From contig JAGBJG010000005.1 in the NCBI GenBank assembly GCA_017934595.1, positions 1-64,000 of the forward strand: a stretch of DNA of 64,000 nt, given 5' to 3'. Origin of the DNA: Bacilli bacterium (lineage in GTDB: Bacteria > Bacillota_I > Bacilli_A > RF39 > UBA660). Under the pieces are notes generated by a model, which saw only the letters and a program-made list of their open reading frames with translations, was not told where the DNA came from and ran no database searches. The translations under genes were made by a program, and so were the position numbers. Shown here piece by piece: positions 1 to 7,514 of the stretch (the stretch's first letter is position 1; every line of letters begins with the position of its first letter).

Positions 1-489
1 AAAATCTTTAAACATTTCTGCCAATTCTTGTGGAGATTCTTTACAACCATTTTTAATCCAATAATAATAGATATTATATAATCCACCTGATATGAATGAA
101 TATGTGAATTCTTCATTTAGTGAATTTGCTTTATTTAAAAATATTCTATCAAATTCATCTTTTAAATGGTGAATCATATTTGCTTTATATAGAAGAATTC
201 CAATATCTTTGTTTTTTTCTAAATGAGTAAATAATTTAATTAAATAATTAGTAAAATCATTTGGATCAAATAATATTTTACTTGTTTTGATAAATTCATC
301 AGTTAGTTCATCTAAATAATATTTTACTATTTCATCTTTATTATTGAAGTTACGATATATAGTAATATGAGATAATCCAGCACGATTTGTAATATCTTTG
401 TTTGTAATCTTATTAAAATCTTTCTTTTTCATCAGAGATATTAAGGCATCTGCTATATCTTTTTTAGATCTATCACTTTGTAATTCCAT
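1..489 (-). CDS. TetR/AcrR-family regulator, 3' end outside window
   Basis: The minus-strand frame is open for 163 codons from an ATG at 489 to the window edge. It is preceded by a GAGGTG ribosome-binding site. Residues 10-55 form the TetR helix-turn-helix; the recognition-helix region reads NRAGLSHITIYRNFNNKDEI. The rest is the helical ligand-binding domain, and the C-terminus is missing. It is divergent from the small membrane protein and two hydrolases starting at 618, so it probably represses that operon and itself from the shared 129-bp gap. The ligand cannot be told from the sequence. Confidence 0.85.
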   Translation of the reverse strand, partial: MELQSDRSKKDIADALISLMKKKDFNKITNKDITNRAGLSHITIYRNFNNKDEIVKYYLDELTDEFIKTSKILFDPNDFTNYLIKLFTHLEKNKDIGILLYKANMIHHLKDEFDRIFLNKANSLNEEFTYSFISGGLYNIYYYWIKNGCKESPQELAEMFKDF

Positions 490-532
490 TGTTATAAAAC
501 ACCTCTTTTTCTAACACTTGCTTGCGTAGATA

Positions 533-561
533 TTGTTAAAACAAAAATTATATAATATAAT
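533..561 (+). promoter_or_regulatory. Promoter of the hydrolase operon
   Basis: TTGTTA and TATAAT are separated by 17 bp, about 57 bp upstream of the ATG at 618. The octamer TAACACTT occurs on both sides (512-519 and 578-585) and could mark the operator of the divergent TetR protein. The operator role is inferred. Confidence 0.5.
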
Positions 562-617
562 TAAGATGTTATAAATGTAACACTTATTTTTGAACAAGTC
601 AATAAGGAGGTATTTAA

Positions 618-746
618 ATGACTACAAAAAGATATGTTATTCTTGGTATTGTTGCAGTTTTTGGAATTTGTCTAGGTAGATTAGCAGTTAGAGCACTTAT
701 GAATTTACTTCTAGGTGGAACTTTATTTGGAGGTAATTTTCTATGA
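618..746 (+). CDS. Small membrane protein, 42 aa
   Basis: An AAGGAGG ribosome-binding site at 604-610 precedes the ATG at 618. The 42-residue product begins MTTKRYVILGIVAVFGICLG and is hydrophobic over residues 6-20 and 26-40, so one or two membrane segments are likely. The stop TGA overlaps the ATG of the next gene (ATGA at 743), indicating translational coupling in a three-gene operon under the divergent TetR protein. I do not recognise a family. The strong ribosome-binding site and exact overlap argue that it is real despite its size. Confidence 0.6.
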   Translation: MTTKRYVILGIVAVFGICLGRLAVRALMNLLLGGTLFGGNFL

Positions 747-1708
747 AAAAAGGTAAATTTGTGGGTTTATGTATATTCATATTTGTATTAACTTTCATAC
801 TTGGAATTATTAGTAAATTTGCTATTCAGCCATCGTGGAAAAAAGAATATTCAGTAAAATGGTCTGATGAGATTGGAACAAGAATATCAGATGTATCATA
901 TGATTCAGGAGAAGCAAATAAATTTGATTTGTATTTACCAAAAGATAATACAAAAGAAAATTATGGATTGGTTGTATATCTTCATGCTGGTGGATTTACA
1001 TCTGGTGATAAAAAAGATGATGAGGATATGTTAGCATGGTTAACTTCAAAAGGATATGTAGCAGCAGGAATCAATTACACATTAAGAACAGAAGATAACG
1101 ATAAAAGTATTTTATCTCAGTCAAATGAAATAAAAAGTGCAATTCCAGTTGTAATAGAAGAAGCAAAAAAACATGGATACAATATTGATAAGTTAACAAT
1201 GGCAGGTGGATCAGCAGGACATTGTCTAGCTATGATATATGCTTATAGAGATGCAAAAGATTCTCCTGTTCCAGTAGTATTTACTTTTGGAGCAGTAGGA
1301 CCATCGAGTTTTTTTAGAGAAGATTGGGATAATTATGGATTAGATAAAGATGCAGATGAAGCAATTGAAGCAGCTGCTGGATTGTTTAGTGTTATGGGTG
1401 GAGTTGAAATAACTACAGATATGATAAAAAATGGTTCATATCAAGAATTAATGAAACCAGTATCAGCTTATGCTTGGATAGATGAAAATTCTGTTCCGAC
1501 AGTAGTTGCTTATGGTAAATATGATAGAGTCCAACCATATAAAGGATCTTTAAGATTAAAAAAGGCATTAGAAGATAATAACATTGATTTTAAATATTTT
1601 GAATTACCACATTCAGGTCATGGACTTCAAAATGATGATAAAGTAGTAAAACAATGGATGGAAGCTATTGATGAATATTTAGCTAAATATATGCCAGTAG
1701 AAAAATAG
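743..1708 (+). CDS. Membrane-anchored alpha/beta hydrolase (esterase/lipase-like)
   Basis: The protein has 321 residues. Residues 8-25 are a membrane anchor or uncleaved signal, followed by an alpha/beta-hydrolase fold of the carboxylesterase/acetyl-hydrolase kind. HAGGF near residue 81 matches the oxyanion-hole HGGG element and GGSAGH near 155 holds the nucleophile serine. YGKYDRV and SGHG near the C-terminus fit the acid and histidine. The catalytic domain should face outside. It overlaps the 42-aa gene by four bases and is followed after 9 bp by a second hydrolase. The substrate is unknown, perhaps a lipid or small ester. The fold is clear; the role is inferred. Confidence 0.8.
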   Translation: MKKGKFVGLCIFIFVLTFILGIISKFAIQPSWKKEYSVKWSDEIGTRISDVSYDSGEANKFDLYLPKDNTKENYGLVVYLHAGGFTSGDKKDDEDMLAWLTSKGYVAAGINYTLRTEDNDKSILSQSNEIKSAIPVVIEEAKKHGYNIDKLTMAGGSAGHCLAMIYAYRDAKDSPVPVVFTFGAVGPSSFFREDWDNYGLDKDADEAIEAAAGLFSVMGGVEITTDMIKNGSYQELMKPVSAYAWIDENSVPTVVAYGKYDRVQPYKGSLRLKKALEDNNIDFKYFELPHSGHGLQNDDKVVKQWMEAIDEYLAKYMPVEK

Positions 1709-1717
1709 GAGTTAATT

Positions 1718-2647
1718 ATGAAAAAAGTATTAAAAATTATAGGAATTATATTATTAATAATTATTGTTTTAATAATACTCTTAATAAAAATATTAAGTAA
1801 AATACCTTCTGTACCTGATGATTATGTAAAAAAAGTTCAAACTGGTGGAGATATAGAAGCAAAATATTTAGCTATAGGGGGATATGAAGTAGAACATTTG
1901 GAAAGTGTTACATTTTCTTCATTAGAAAAATTTGAAGTGTACTATCCAAAAAATATTGATGAAATGGGTAAAGTACCAGTCGTGATATTTCTTAATGGAA
2001 CTGGAACTCCCGCTACAAAATATCCTGCTCTTCAAAAACATTTAGCTTCATGGGGATTTATTACCATTGCAAATGAAGAAAGTAATTCATTCTATGGAGA
2101 AGGTGTAGAATTATCAATTAGGTATTTACAACTTGTAGATGTTTATGAATCAAATGATGATGAAAGTCCACTAAAAGGTCATATTGATTTTGATAATATA
2201 GGAGTGACTGGACATTCTCAAGGAGGAATTGGAGTAATAAATGGTATTACAATTCACCCACATTCTGATATGATAAAAGCAGCAGTGTTATTAAGTTCAA
2301 CAGAAACTGATATGGCAAAAGCTTTCTTGTGGGATTCAGATTCATCACTTATTAAAGCAAATTCATTAATGATTTCTTCAACTGGAGCAACTGATTCTAA
2401 TATTTCTCCATTAGATAGTATGAAGAAAACATATGATAATATATCAAATGATGTAACAAAGGTGCTCGCAAGAAGAAATGATTGTGATCATGGCGAAATG
2501 CTTTATTATGCAGACGGATATGTTACTGCATGGTTTATGTGGCAATTACAAAATGATGGAGAAGCATCTAAAGCATTTATAGGAGAAAATCCTGAGTTAT
2601 TAAACAATAAGTTGTATCAAGATCAAATTATTAATTTAGGAAATTAG
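1718..2647 (+). CDS. Membrane-anchored alpha/beta hydrolase, dienelactone-hydrolase/PET-hydrolase-like
   Basis: The 309-residue product starts with a long hydrophobic anchor (residues 5-27). The hydrolase domain carries the nucleophile elbow GHSQGG near residue 165, and CDHGEM near residue 248 may give the catalytic histidine. The arrangement around GHSQGG resembles the chlorophyllase/poly(ethylene terephthalate)-hydrolase branch more than its neighbour at 743, so the two are not simple duplicates. It is the last gene of the TetR-linked operon; a terminator hairpin follows about 100 bp downstream. Specific substrate unknown. Confidence 0.75.
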   Translation: MKKVLKIIGIILLIIIVLIILLIKILSKIPSVPDDYVKKVQTGGDIEAKYLAIGGYEVEHLESVTFSSLEKFEVYYPKNIDEMGKVPVVIFLNGTGTPATKYPALQKHLASWGFITIANEESNSFYGEGVELSIRYLQLVDVYESNDDESPLKGHIDFDNIGVTGHSQGGIGVINGITIHPHSDMIKAAVLLSSTETDMAKAFLWDSDSSLIKANSLMISSTGATDSNISPLDSMKKTYDNISNDVTKVLARRNDCDHGEMLYYADGYVTAWFMWQLQNDGEASKAFIGENPELLNNKLYQDQIINLGN

Positions 2648-2661
2648 TTATATATTAATCT

Positions 2662-2689
2662 GTTCGCAATAGGTTGCTAATGCGAAAAC
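2662..2689. repeat. Hairpin repeat, copy A (imperfect)
   Basis: This imperfect inverted repeat has arms GTTCGCAATAG and CTAATGCGAAAAC around a GTTG loop. The same element occurs as a perfect palindrome at 6176-6205. The two copies bracket the block from 2897 to 6173, each lying just after the 3' end of a transcription unit. There is no T-run, so a plain terminator role is not certain. Confidence 0.6.
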
Positions 2690-2749
2690 ATTAATAAATA
2701 GAATAATCGTAAGATTAAGATATTCTGTTCACAACATGGATATAAGACG

Positions 2750-2783
2750 AAAAGTTTGTAAAAAAATTTACAGACTTTTTTCT
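2750..2783 (+). terminator. Rho-independent terminator of the hydrolase operon
   Basis: A stem of about 12 bp (AAGTTTGTAAA with TTTACAGACTT, one G-T pair) is followed by a T-rich tail. Confidence 0.6.
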
Positions 2784-2801
2784 TTGTTTTAATTAAATTC
2801 C

Positions 2802-2828
2802 TACAAAAAGGTAAGTATCTTACAAAAA
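2802..2828 (+). promoter_or_regulatory. Putative HxlR operator upstream of the 122-aa gene
   Basis: The 27 bp follow the pattern TACWAAAAGGTRMGTAYYW followed by TACWAAAA, a direct repeat of TACWAAAA spaced 19 bp. The same pattern lies at 3298-3324 in front of the HxlR gene. Sharing by the two promoters suggests one regulator, most simply the HxlR protein between them. Confidence 0.5.
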
Positions 2829-2896
2829 AGTGCATTCTTACATTATTATTTTAATTGTAATAAGATTAATTTGTAAGAAAGAGGAGATGAAATTAA

Positions 2897-3265
2897 ATGA
2901 AAAATTTAAACAATTGGGCATATGGATTTGCCTTAAATCATGAAGGAGCAGGAGTAGGAACTATTTACTATGCTTCAAAATATTTTGACAAGGAAGGAAT
3001 TGTAAATCCTGCATCAGCAGAAGCATATACAACAGATGAAATTAATAAAATAAAAGAAGGAGCAGTAGAAGGATCAACAAATTATATTGAAAATGTTCCA
3101 GATAATGCCTTAGTTGGAATGAATCCAATTAATACAGATAAAGTATATTGGTATAATGATGAAGAATCAGCAAAAATATTAAAAAGTACTAATCCATTAT
3201 TGTTAAATGCAGAAAATGGAGATATGAAAGATACTGAAGGAAATATAATTGCTAAAGCAATGTAA
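2897..3265 (+). CDS. Hypothetical protein, 122 aa, putative HxlR target
   Basis: The ATG follows a GAAAGAGGAG ribosome-binding site. The 122-residue protein has no signal peptide or membrane segment and is rich in Asn, Glu and Ala. I do not recognise its family. It has its own promoter region containing a direct-repeat motif shared with the HxlR promoter at 3298, and its own terminator at 3265-3292, so it is a single-gene unit. The N-terminus mentions no catalytic motif. It may be a stress-induced partner of the redox genes downstream, or the tail of a longer oxidoreductase that has been cut down; neither can be shown here. Confidence 0.55.
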   Translation: MKNLNNWAYGFALNHEGAGVGTIYYASKYFDKEGIVNPASAEAYTTDEINKIKEGAVEGSTNYIENVPDNALVGMNPINTDKVYWYNDEESAKILKSTNPLLLNAENGDMKDTEGNIIAKAM

Positions 3266-3292
3266 AATCAAACTTTATAGTTTGATTTTTTA
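3265..3292 (+). terminator. Terminator after the 122-aa gene
   Basis: AAATCAAACT and AGTTTGATTT form a 10-bp stem around TTAT, followed by six T residues. Confidence 0.75.
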
Positions 3293-3297
3293 ATACT

Positions 3298-3324
3298 TAC
3301 TAAAAGGTGCGTACTATACTAAAA
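3298..3324 (+). promoter_or_regulatory. Putative HxlR operator upstream of the HxlR gene
   Basis: Second copy of the 27-bp TACWAAAA direct-repeat pattern at 2802-2828; the two differ at about eight positions. It ends 36 bp before the HxlR start codon, consistent with autoregulation. Confidence 0.5.
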
Positions 3325-3360
3325 GTTAGTTATATAGTATAATTATATTGGTGATGAAAA

Positions 3361-3684
3361 ATGAGAAAGATTTATACTCCATGTCCAGTAGAATATACTG
3401 CATCAATGATAGCTAATAAATGGAAGATTCTTATATTAAGAGATTTACTTACAGGTACAAAAAGATATAATGAATTAACTAGATCAGTTGTAGGTATATC
3501 AGCAAAAGTATTAACAGAAAATTTAAGAGAACTTGAAAGTGATGGAATAATAGAAAGAAAAGTATATCCTGAAGTTCCTCCTAAAGTAGAATACTTTTTA
3601 ACCGACAAAGGAAACGATTTAAGACCTATAATAGAATTAATGAAAGAATATGGTCTTAAATATAAGGATAAAAAAGATGAATAA
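3361..3684 (+). CDS. HxlR-family transcriptional regulator
   Basis: The 107-residue winged-helix protein begins MRKIYTPCPVEYTASMIANK, with Cys8 in the position where HxlR/YodB/QorR regulators keep their thiol sensor. The family typically reads CPVEYTLDIIGGKWKxLIL, then TKRYNELxR, then a wing ending in TDKG; all are present. Such regulators sense electrophiles, quinones or aldehydes by cysteine modification. Its gene overlaps the macrodomain gene (ATGAATAA at 3677), making it the first gene of the macrodomain-sirtuin-nitroreductase operon. A direct-repeat motif in its promoter recurs upstream of the 122-aa gene. Confidence 0.9.
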   Translation: MRKIYTPCPVEYTASMIANKWKILILRDLLTGTKRYNELTRSVVGISAKVLTENLRELESDGIIERKVYPEVPPKVEYFLTDKGNDLRPIIELMKEYGLKYKDKKDE

Positions 3685-4438
3685 TTTAGATTATTTAATT
3701 AGCGAATTAATTAAAGAAGATAGTAAATTATCTAATGTAGATATACCTACATCTTTAGAAGAAAAAAAAGAATTATATCGTGCTTTAAGAAATATAAGAA
3801 ATCCAAAACCTATTAGCGAAGAATATTTAAAAGTACAAGACGAATATCTACAAAATGAAATAAAAGAAAAAGGTATAACTGATGAAAAAGACATACCATT
3901 TAATAAAGATATTATTTCCATATGGCAAGGAGATATAACAACATTAAAGTGCGATGTTATAGTAAATGCTTGTAATGAATATTTATTAGGTTGTTTTGTA
4001 CCAGGTCATAAATGTATTGATAATGCAATTCATTCATTTGCAGGAATAGAGTTAAGAGAAGAATGTAATGCAATTATGAAAGGTAAAACACTTTCTAATG
4101 GAGAGGTAGTATTAACAAAAGGATATAATTTACCAAGTAAATATATTATTCAGACTGTTGGACCACAAGTAAGTGGAACACCAACTAAACAAGATATAGA
4201 AGATCTAAGAAATTGCTATTTTAATTCATTAGAACTTTGTAAAGAAAAAGGATTAAAGACAATAGCATTTCCATGCATTTCAACTGGATTATATGGTTTT
4301 CCTCAAAATGAAGCTAGTAAAATAGCAATTAATACCATAGAAAAATATTTAAAAAATAATAAAGATGTATTTGAACATATTATATTTAATGTGTTTAAAG
4401 ATGAAGATTTAGAAATATATAAAAAGAATTTAAATTAA
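3677..4438 (+). CDS. Zinc-dependent macrodomain ADP-ribosyl hydrolase (SirTM-linked)
   Basis: The start chosen is the ATG at 3677, which overlaps the HxlR stop, giving 253 residues. A helical N-terminal extension of about 85 residues precedes the macrodomain. The segment CDVIVNACNEYLLGCFVPGH followed by KCIDNAIHSFAG holds the Cys/His/Cys zinc ligands and the catalytic loop of the Zn-macro class, and CISTGLYGFP is the second phosphate loop. Known members reverse the mono-ADP-ribosylation written by the adjacent SirTM sirtuin. The sirtuin gene follows after 14 bp, as expected for this pair. Confidence 0.9.
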   Translation: MNNLDYLISELIKEDSKLSNVDIPTSLEEKKELYRALRNIRNPKPISEEYLKVQDEYLQNEIKEKGITDEKDIPFNKDIISIWQGDITTLKCDVIVNACNEYLLGCFVPGHKCIDNAIHSFAGIELREECNAIMKGKTLSNGEVVLTKGYNLPSKYIIQTVGPQVSGTPTKQDIEDLRNCYFNSLELCKEKGLKTIAFPCISTGLYGFPQNEASKIAINTIEKYLKNNKDVFEHIIFNVFKDEDLEIYKKNLN

Positions 4439-4452
4439 AGGTGGTGAAGCAA

Positions 4453-5286
4453 ATGACTGATTTTAAGTATATTAAAGAAAAAATAAATGATGCAGATGTA
4501 ATTATTATTGGAGCAGGTGCAGGATTATCAACTGCAGCTGGAGTTAATTATGGAACATTAAATTTTAAGGAAAACTTTCCTGAGCTTGTTAAACATTATG
4601 GATTTACTGATATGTACACATCTAGTTTCTATGATTTTGATACAGAAGAAGAAAGATGGTCTTATTGGGCTAAACATATAAATTATTTATGTATTGGAAT
4701 GAAAGTATCTGAAACATATAAAAATTTATTTAATTTAGTAAACGATAAAGAATATTTCGTATTAACTACTAATGTAGATAGACAATTTTTGAAAGCTGGT
4801 TTTGATTCAAATAAAGTATTTGAAGTACAAGGTGCCTTAACAAAAATTCAATGTTCAAGAGCTTGTCATAATAAATTATATGATGATACTGAAATGATTA
4901 AAGAAATGTTAGAAAAAAATGAAGATATTAAAATACCTGGCGAACTTGTACCTAAATGTCCTGTATGTGGTGAAACAATGGAAGTTAATTTAAGAAAAGA
5001 TAACTTCTTTGTTGAAGATGATTATTGGAAAGAACATTCTAATAACTATGAAAAATTTATTAATGATAATAAAGATAAGAAAATATTATTTTTAGAATTA
5101 GGTGCTGGATTTAATACTCCAGGAATTATTAGATATCCATTTGAAGAGTTAACTTATAAACTACCTAATGCTTTTCTTATTAGAATTAATGATAAGTATG
5201 CTAATGTTCCTAATGATATTGAAGATAAAGCAATTGGTATTCAAGATGATATTAACAAAGTAATTAAAGGAGTAAGTGAAGTATGA
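4453..5286 (+). CDS. SirTM-class sirtuin, protein ADP-ribosyltransferase
   Basis: The ATG at 4453 follows a GGTGGTG site, giving 277 residues. The NAD-binding GAGAGLSTAAG stands near residue 23 and TTNVDRQF near 100. In EVQGALTKIQC the histidine used by deacetylating sirtuins is replaced by glutamine, the hallmark of the SirTM class. Two Cys pairs (CSRAC and CPVC) form the zinc module. Characterised SirTMs ADP-ribosylate a lipoylated GcvH-like protein under oxidative stress. No gcvH-like or lplA-like gene is in this operon, so the substrate may lie elsewhere. The stop overlaps the next start (ATGA at 5283). Confidence 0.9.
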   Translation: MTDFKYIKEKINDADVIIIGAGAGLSTAAGVNYGTLNFKENFPELVKHYGFTDMYTSSFYDFDTEEERWSYWAKHINYLCIGMKVSETYKNLFNLVNDKEYFVLTTNVDRQFLKAGFDSNKVFEVQGALTKIQCSRACHNKLYDDTEMIKEMLEKNEDIKIPGELVPKCPVCGETMEVNLRKDNFFVEDDYWKEHSNNYEKFINDNKDKKILFLELGAGFNTPGIIRYPFEELTYKLPNAFLIRINDKYANVPNDIEDKAIGIQDDINKVIKGVSEV

Positions 5287-6173
5287 AAGAAAAAACTCAG
5301 TTCATAGTAGATAAATCAAAATGTATTAAATGTGGAAATTGTATAAATACTTGCTCTGGTATGATTTTAGAATTTGGTGAAGATGGATACCCTGAAATGA
5401 AAGATTTTGAAAGATATGGTTGGAGAGGTTGCTGGAGATGTCAGCATTGTTTAGCAGTTTGTCCTGTAGGAGCTATATCAATATTTGGTAAAGATCCTAA
5501 AGATTCCAAACCACCAGTTCCAGAAGAAATGGGAGAATACATGGAAAGACTCCTAACAAATAGAAGAACATGTAGAAGATATTTAGATAAAAATGTTGAT
5601 AGAAGTATTATAGATAGAATATTAAAAGCAATGGAATCAGCTCCAACTGGTGGAAATGCTTGTAATGTAGAATATACAGTTATAGATGATAAGACACGAG
5701 TTAAAGAAATATGGAATGTTGCTTATCCTAAAATGGAAGAACTTGCAAAGAAACATATTTATACTCATAGTTTCAGTGATTTTTATTATAAGAAAATGAA
5801 GCAATCAGAGCATACTATAAGAAAAGATGATTTATTATTTTGTGGAGCACCTCATTTATTTATTGCACATGAAAAGTGTGTTGGTAAATGGGCTGAAGAT
5901 TCAAAAGTAAATTGTAATATAGCATCTGCATATTTTGAATTAATTGCAAATTCTTTTGGACTTGGAACAGCAATAATGAGCTATCCATCAGAAGTGTTGG
6001 AAGAATTAGTTCCAGAAGCAAGAAAGATGTTAGGAATACCAGAAGATCATTATATAAAATTAATTGTTGGATTTGGCTATCCTGAAATAAAATATCATCG
6101 TGGAGTTCAAAAGGATAGAAAGAGTAAAATACATAGATATTCAGATGATAATAAACAACAAAAATTATTTTAA
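5283..6173 (+). CDS. Ferredoxin-nitroreductase fusion protein
   Basis: The 296-residue protein joins two [4Fe-4S] motifs, CIKCGNCINTC near residue 14 and CWRCQHCLAVCP near 51, to an FMN nitroreductase domain. RRTCRRYLDKNVD and the APTGGN segment are typical of FMN binding in that family. It probably reduces quinones, nitro compounds or another electrophile with electrons passed through the clusters. It overlaps the SirTM gene by four bases and closes the HxlR operon, so it likely belongs to the same thiol/redox stress response. It is followed by a 30-bp palindrome. Confidence 0.85.
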   Translation: MKEKTQFIVDKSKCIKCGNCINTCSGMILEFGEDGYPEMKDFERYGWRGCWRCQHCLAVCPVGAISIFGKDPKDSKPPVPEEMGEYMERLLTNRRTCRRYLDKNVDRSIIDRILKAMESAPTGGNACNVEYTVIDDKTRVKEIWNVAYPKMEELAKKHIYTHSFSDFYYKKMKQSEHTIRKDDLLFCGAPHLFIAHEKCVGKWAEDSKVNCNIASAYFELIANSFGLGTAIMSYPSEVLEELVPEARKMLGIPEDHYIKLIVGFGYPEIKYHRGVQKDRKSKIHRYSDDNKQQKLF

Positions 6174-6175
6174 AA

Positions 6176-6205
6176 GTTTTCGCAATAGGTTGCTATTGCG
6201 AAAAC
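6176..6205. repeat. Hairpin repeat, copy B (perfect palindrome)
   Basis: GTTTTCGCAATAG and CTATTGCGAAAAC form a perfect 13-bp stem around GTTG, 3 bp after the nitroreductase stop. Copy A at 2662-2689 shares about 25 of 28 positions. The pair may be terminators, or traces of a moved cassette. Confidence 0.7.
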
Positions 6206-6236
6206 CTTAACATAAATATCACAACCTATAAAAAGT

Positions 6237-6421
6237 GAAAATCCAAAAGAAATTTCATAACTAATGGATTTTCGCTAAAGACTATCTTTAAGACAAGATA
6301 GTAACACACTACCAAGTCGGCATTTTGCCAACTAGGAATAGTGTGCAAAGGGACACCCTTTTGAAACCCAATAAGCATCATAACTACAAACTAATCGTAA
6401 GTAGTAATGATGCCTTTTTTA
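6237..6421. other. Structured non-coding stretch, possible oriT or terminator cluster of the mobile element
   Basis: No gene lies between 6174 and 6538. Successive dyads are visible: GAAAATCCA/TGGATTTTC (6237-6273), ACTATCTT/AAGATAGT (about 6281-6303), CACACTA/TAGTGTG with an inner GGCA/TGCC stem (about 6304-6345), AAAGGG/CCCTTT (about 6346-6362), and GCATCAT/ATGATGC followed by T6 (about 6374-6421), the last looking like a terminator. A long stem ending TAGTGTG followed by a short GGG/CCC stem resembles transfer-origin organisation, but no relaxase gene is visible to support it. Confidence 0.3.
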
Positions 6422-6505
6422 TTTCAACTTGCGTTTCATAAAAAAGAAAGAATACTATCGCCACTTTCATTGCTTCGCAACAAAACGTGCCACGTATTCT
6501 TTAAT

Positions 6506-6541
6506 AAAAAAATCTCTAATCTTGCGAAAAGAGATTTTTTA
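6506..6541. terminator. Bidirectional terminator at the Xre 3' end
   Basis: AAAAAATCTCT pairs with AGAGATTTTTT around a 12-nt loop. A-rich and T-rich flanks allow function on either strand; it overlaps the Xre stop codon. Confidence 0.7.
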
Positions 6542-7060
6542 ATTTTGCTTCGGTAATTTATCATAGTCGTATTTATGTTCAGCAAATTCTAATTCTTCAA
6601 AAGCGTATTTTATATCTTCTATTGCTTTATCAATGGTATATTGACTATCTTTATTATCTTTCATTATTTGTAAATGTTCCATTGTATAAAATAGCTTTTG
6701 TCTAGCATCACTAATTTTTCTTCTCTTTTGAGAATCAAAATCTAATAAATCTATTTCAGATTTTTTATATTGCTCTATTAATTCTTTTAAATCTTTACTA
6801 GATTTATTTGCATACTTATCTTTATTAAAATAGAATAGCATTTCATCATAACCAGCAGTTTTTAATAATTTCTGTAAAGACATATCTAATGTTTCAGCAA
6901 TCTTTCGTAGATCATCAATATCTACTTTTTTTATTTTGCCATTAATTAGGTCATTCAATGTACTTCTACTAATACCTGTTTGTTTAGCAAGTTCTCTTTG
7001 TGAGATACCTTTTTTAATTCTAGCATCTTCAATTAATATTTTAAGTTCTTCTGAGTTCAT
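6539..7060 (-). CDS. Xre-family repressor of the mobile element
   Basis: The 173-residue protein has a Cro/C1-type helix-turn-helix at residues 8-62 (GISQRELAKQTGISRSTLND) and a long charged helical region at 75-165, likely a dimerising coiled coil. The start ATG at 7060 follows an AGGATGTGG site. It is divergent from the small winged-helix genes, and the 190-bp gap holds a strong rightward promoter. This is the layout of an element repressor controlling its replication and excision genes. TCGG-containing sites near 7160, 7184 and 7220 could be its operators. Confidence 0.85.
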   Translation of the reverse strand: MNSEELKILIEDARIKKGISQRELAKQTGISRSTLNDLINGKIKKVDIDDLRKIAETLDMSLQKLLKTAGYDEMLFYFNKDKYANKSSKDLKELIEQYKKSEIDLLDFDSQKRRKISDARQKLFYTMEHLQIMKDNKDSQYTIDKAIEDIKYAFEELEFAEHKYDYDKLPKQN

Positions 7061-7172
7061 TTAACCACATCCTTTTTACTAATAAATCGTTATAATTACT
7101 AGCAATTTTCTTCCTCAGTAATTAAATTCTATCACATAATTACGAAAATGTCCAGTTTTTCGGTTAAAATAC

Positions 7173-7201
7173 TTGACATTAATCTCGGACGATGTTATAT
7201 T
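7173..7201 (+). promoter_or_regulatory. Strong rightward promoter of the element's early genes
   Basis: A consensus TTGACA is followed after 17 bp by TATATT. TCGG-type motifs lie before, inside and after it, plausible contacts for the divergent Xre repressor. Confidence 0.65.
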
Positions 7202-7250
7202 TATATTGTGACCGGGAAATCGGATTTAAAGAAAGGAGTGAAAAATATGT

Positions 7251-7514
7251 ATGAAGAAACAGAAACAACTTGATTTAATAAACAATGCAATCTGGAATAA
7301 TAAAGATATTAAACCAGAAGCAAAAGAAATTTATTCCTATCTATATTGCAGGGGATTTGATAGAACAGTATTCCACTTCAATATAGGGGATATCCAAAAG
7401 TATATTCCAATAACAAATGTAGGGTTTAGAAATAATCTAAAGATATTAGAAAAATTCAAACTACTAATATATAGGGAATATAAAAGAGGAATGTATGAAA
7501 TACATATCTGCTAG
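7251..7514 (+). CDS. Small winged-helix protein, 87 aa
   Basis: The GAAAGGAGTG site at 7231-7240 precedes two overlapping ATGs. The one at 7247 opens only eight codons, so the 87-codon frame from 7251 is chosen. The product is helical and basic, with SYLYCRGFDR, then NIGDIQKYIPITNVGFRNNL, which reads as a winged-helix DNA-binding domain like those in plasmid and ICE replication or control proteins. It is divergent from the Xre repressor. The exact role (replication helper or regulator) is unknown. Confidence 0.6.
   Translation: MKKQKQLDLINNAIWNNKDIKPEAKEIYSYLYCRGFDRTVFHFNIGDIQKYIPITNVGFRNNLKILEKFKLLIYREYKRGMYEIHIC

Noticed and set aside
3372-3608. Open frame on the minus strand inside the HxlR gene
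   Set aside because: It is the reverse shadow of a well-conserved regulator, has no ribosome-binding site and codes for no recognisable domain. The same holds for the other long reverse frames inside real genes.
7247-7273. ATG at 7247 as start of the winged-helix gene
   Set aside because: It opens only eight codons in another frame. The frame from 7251 gives the 87-aa protein.
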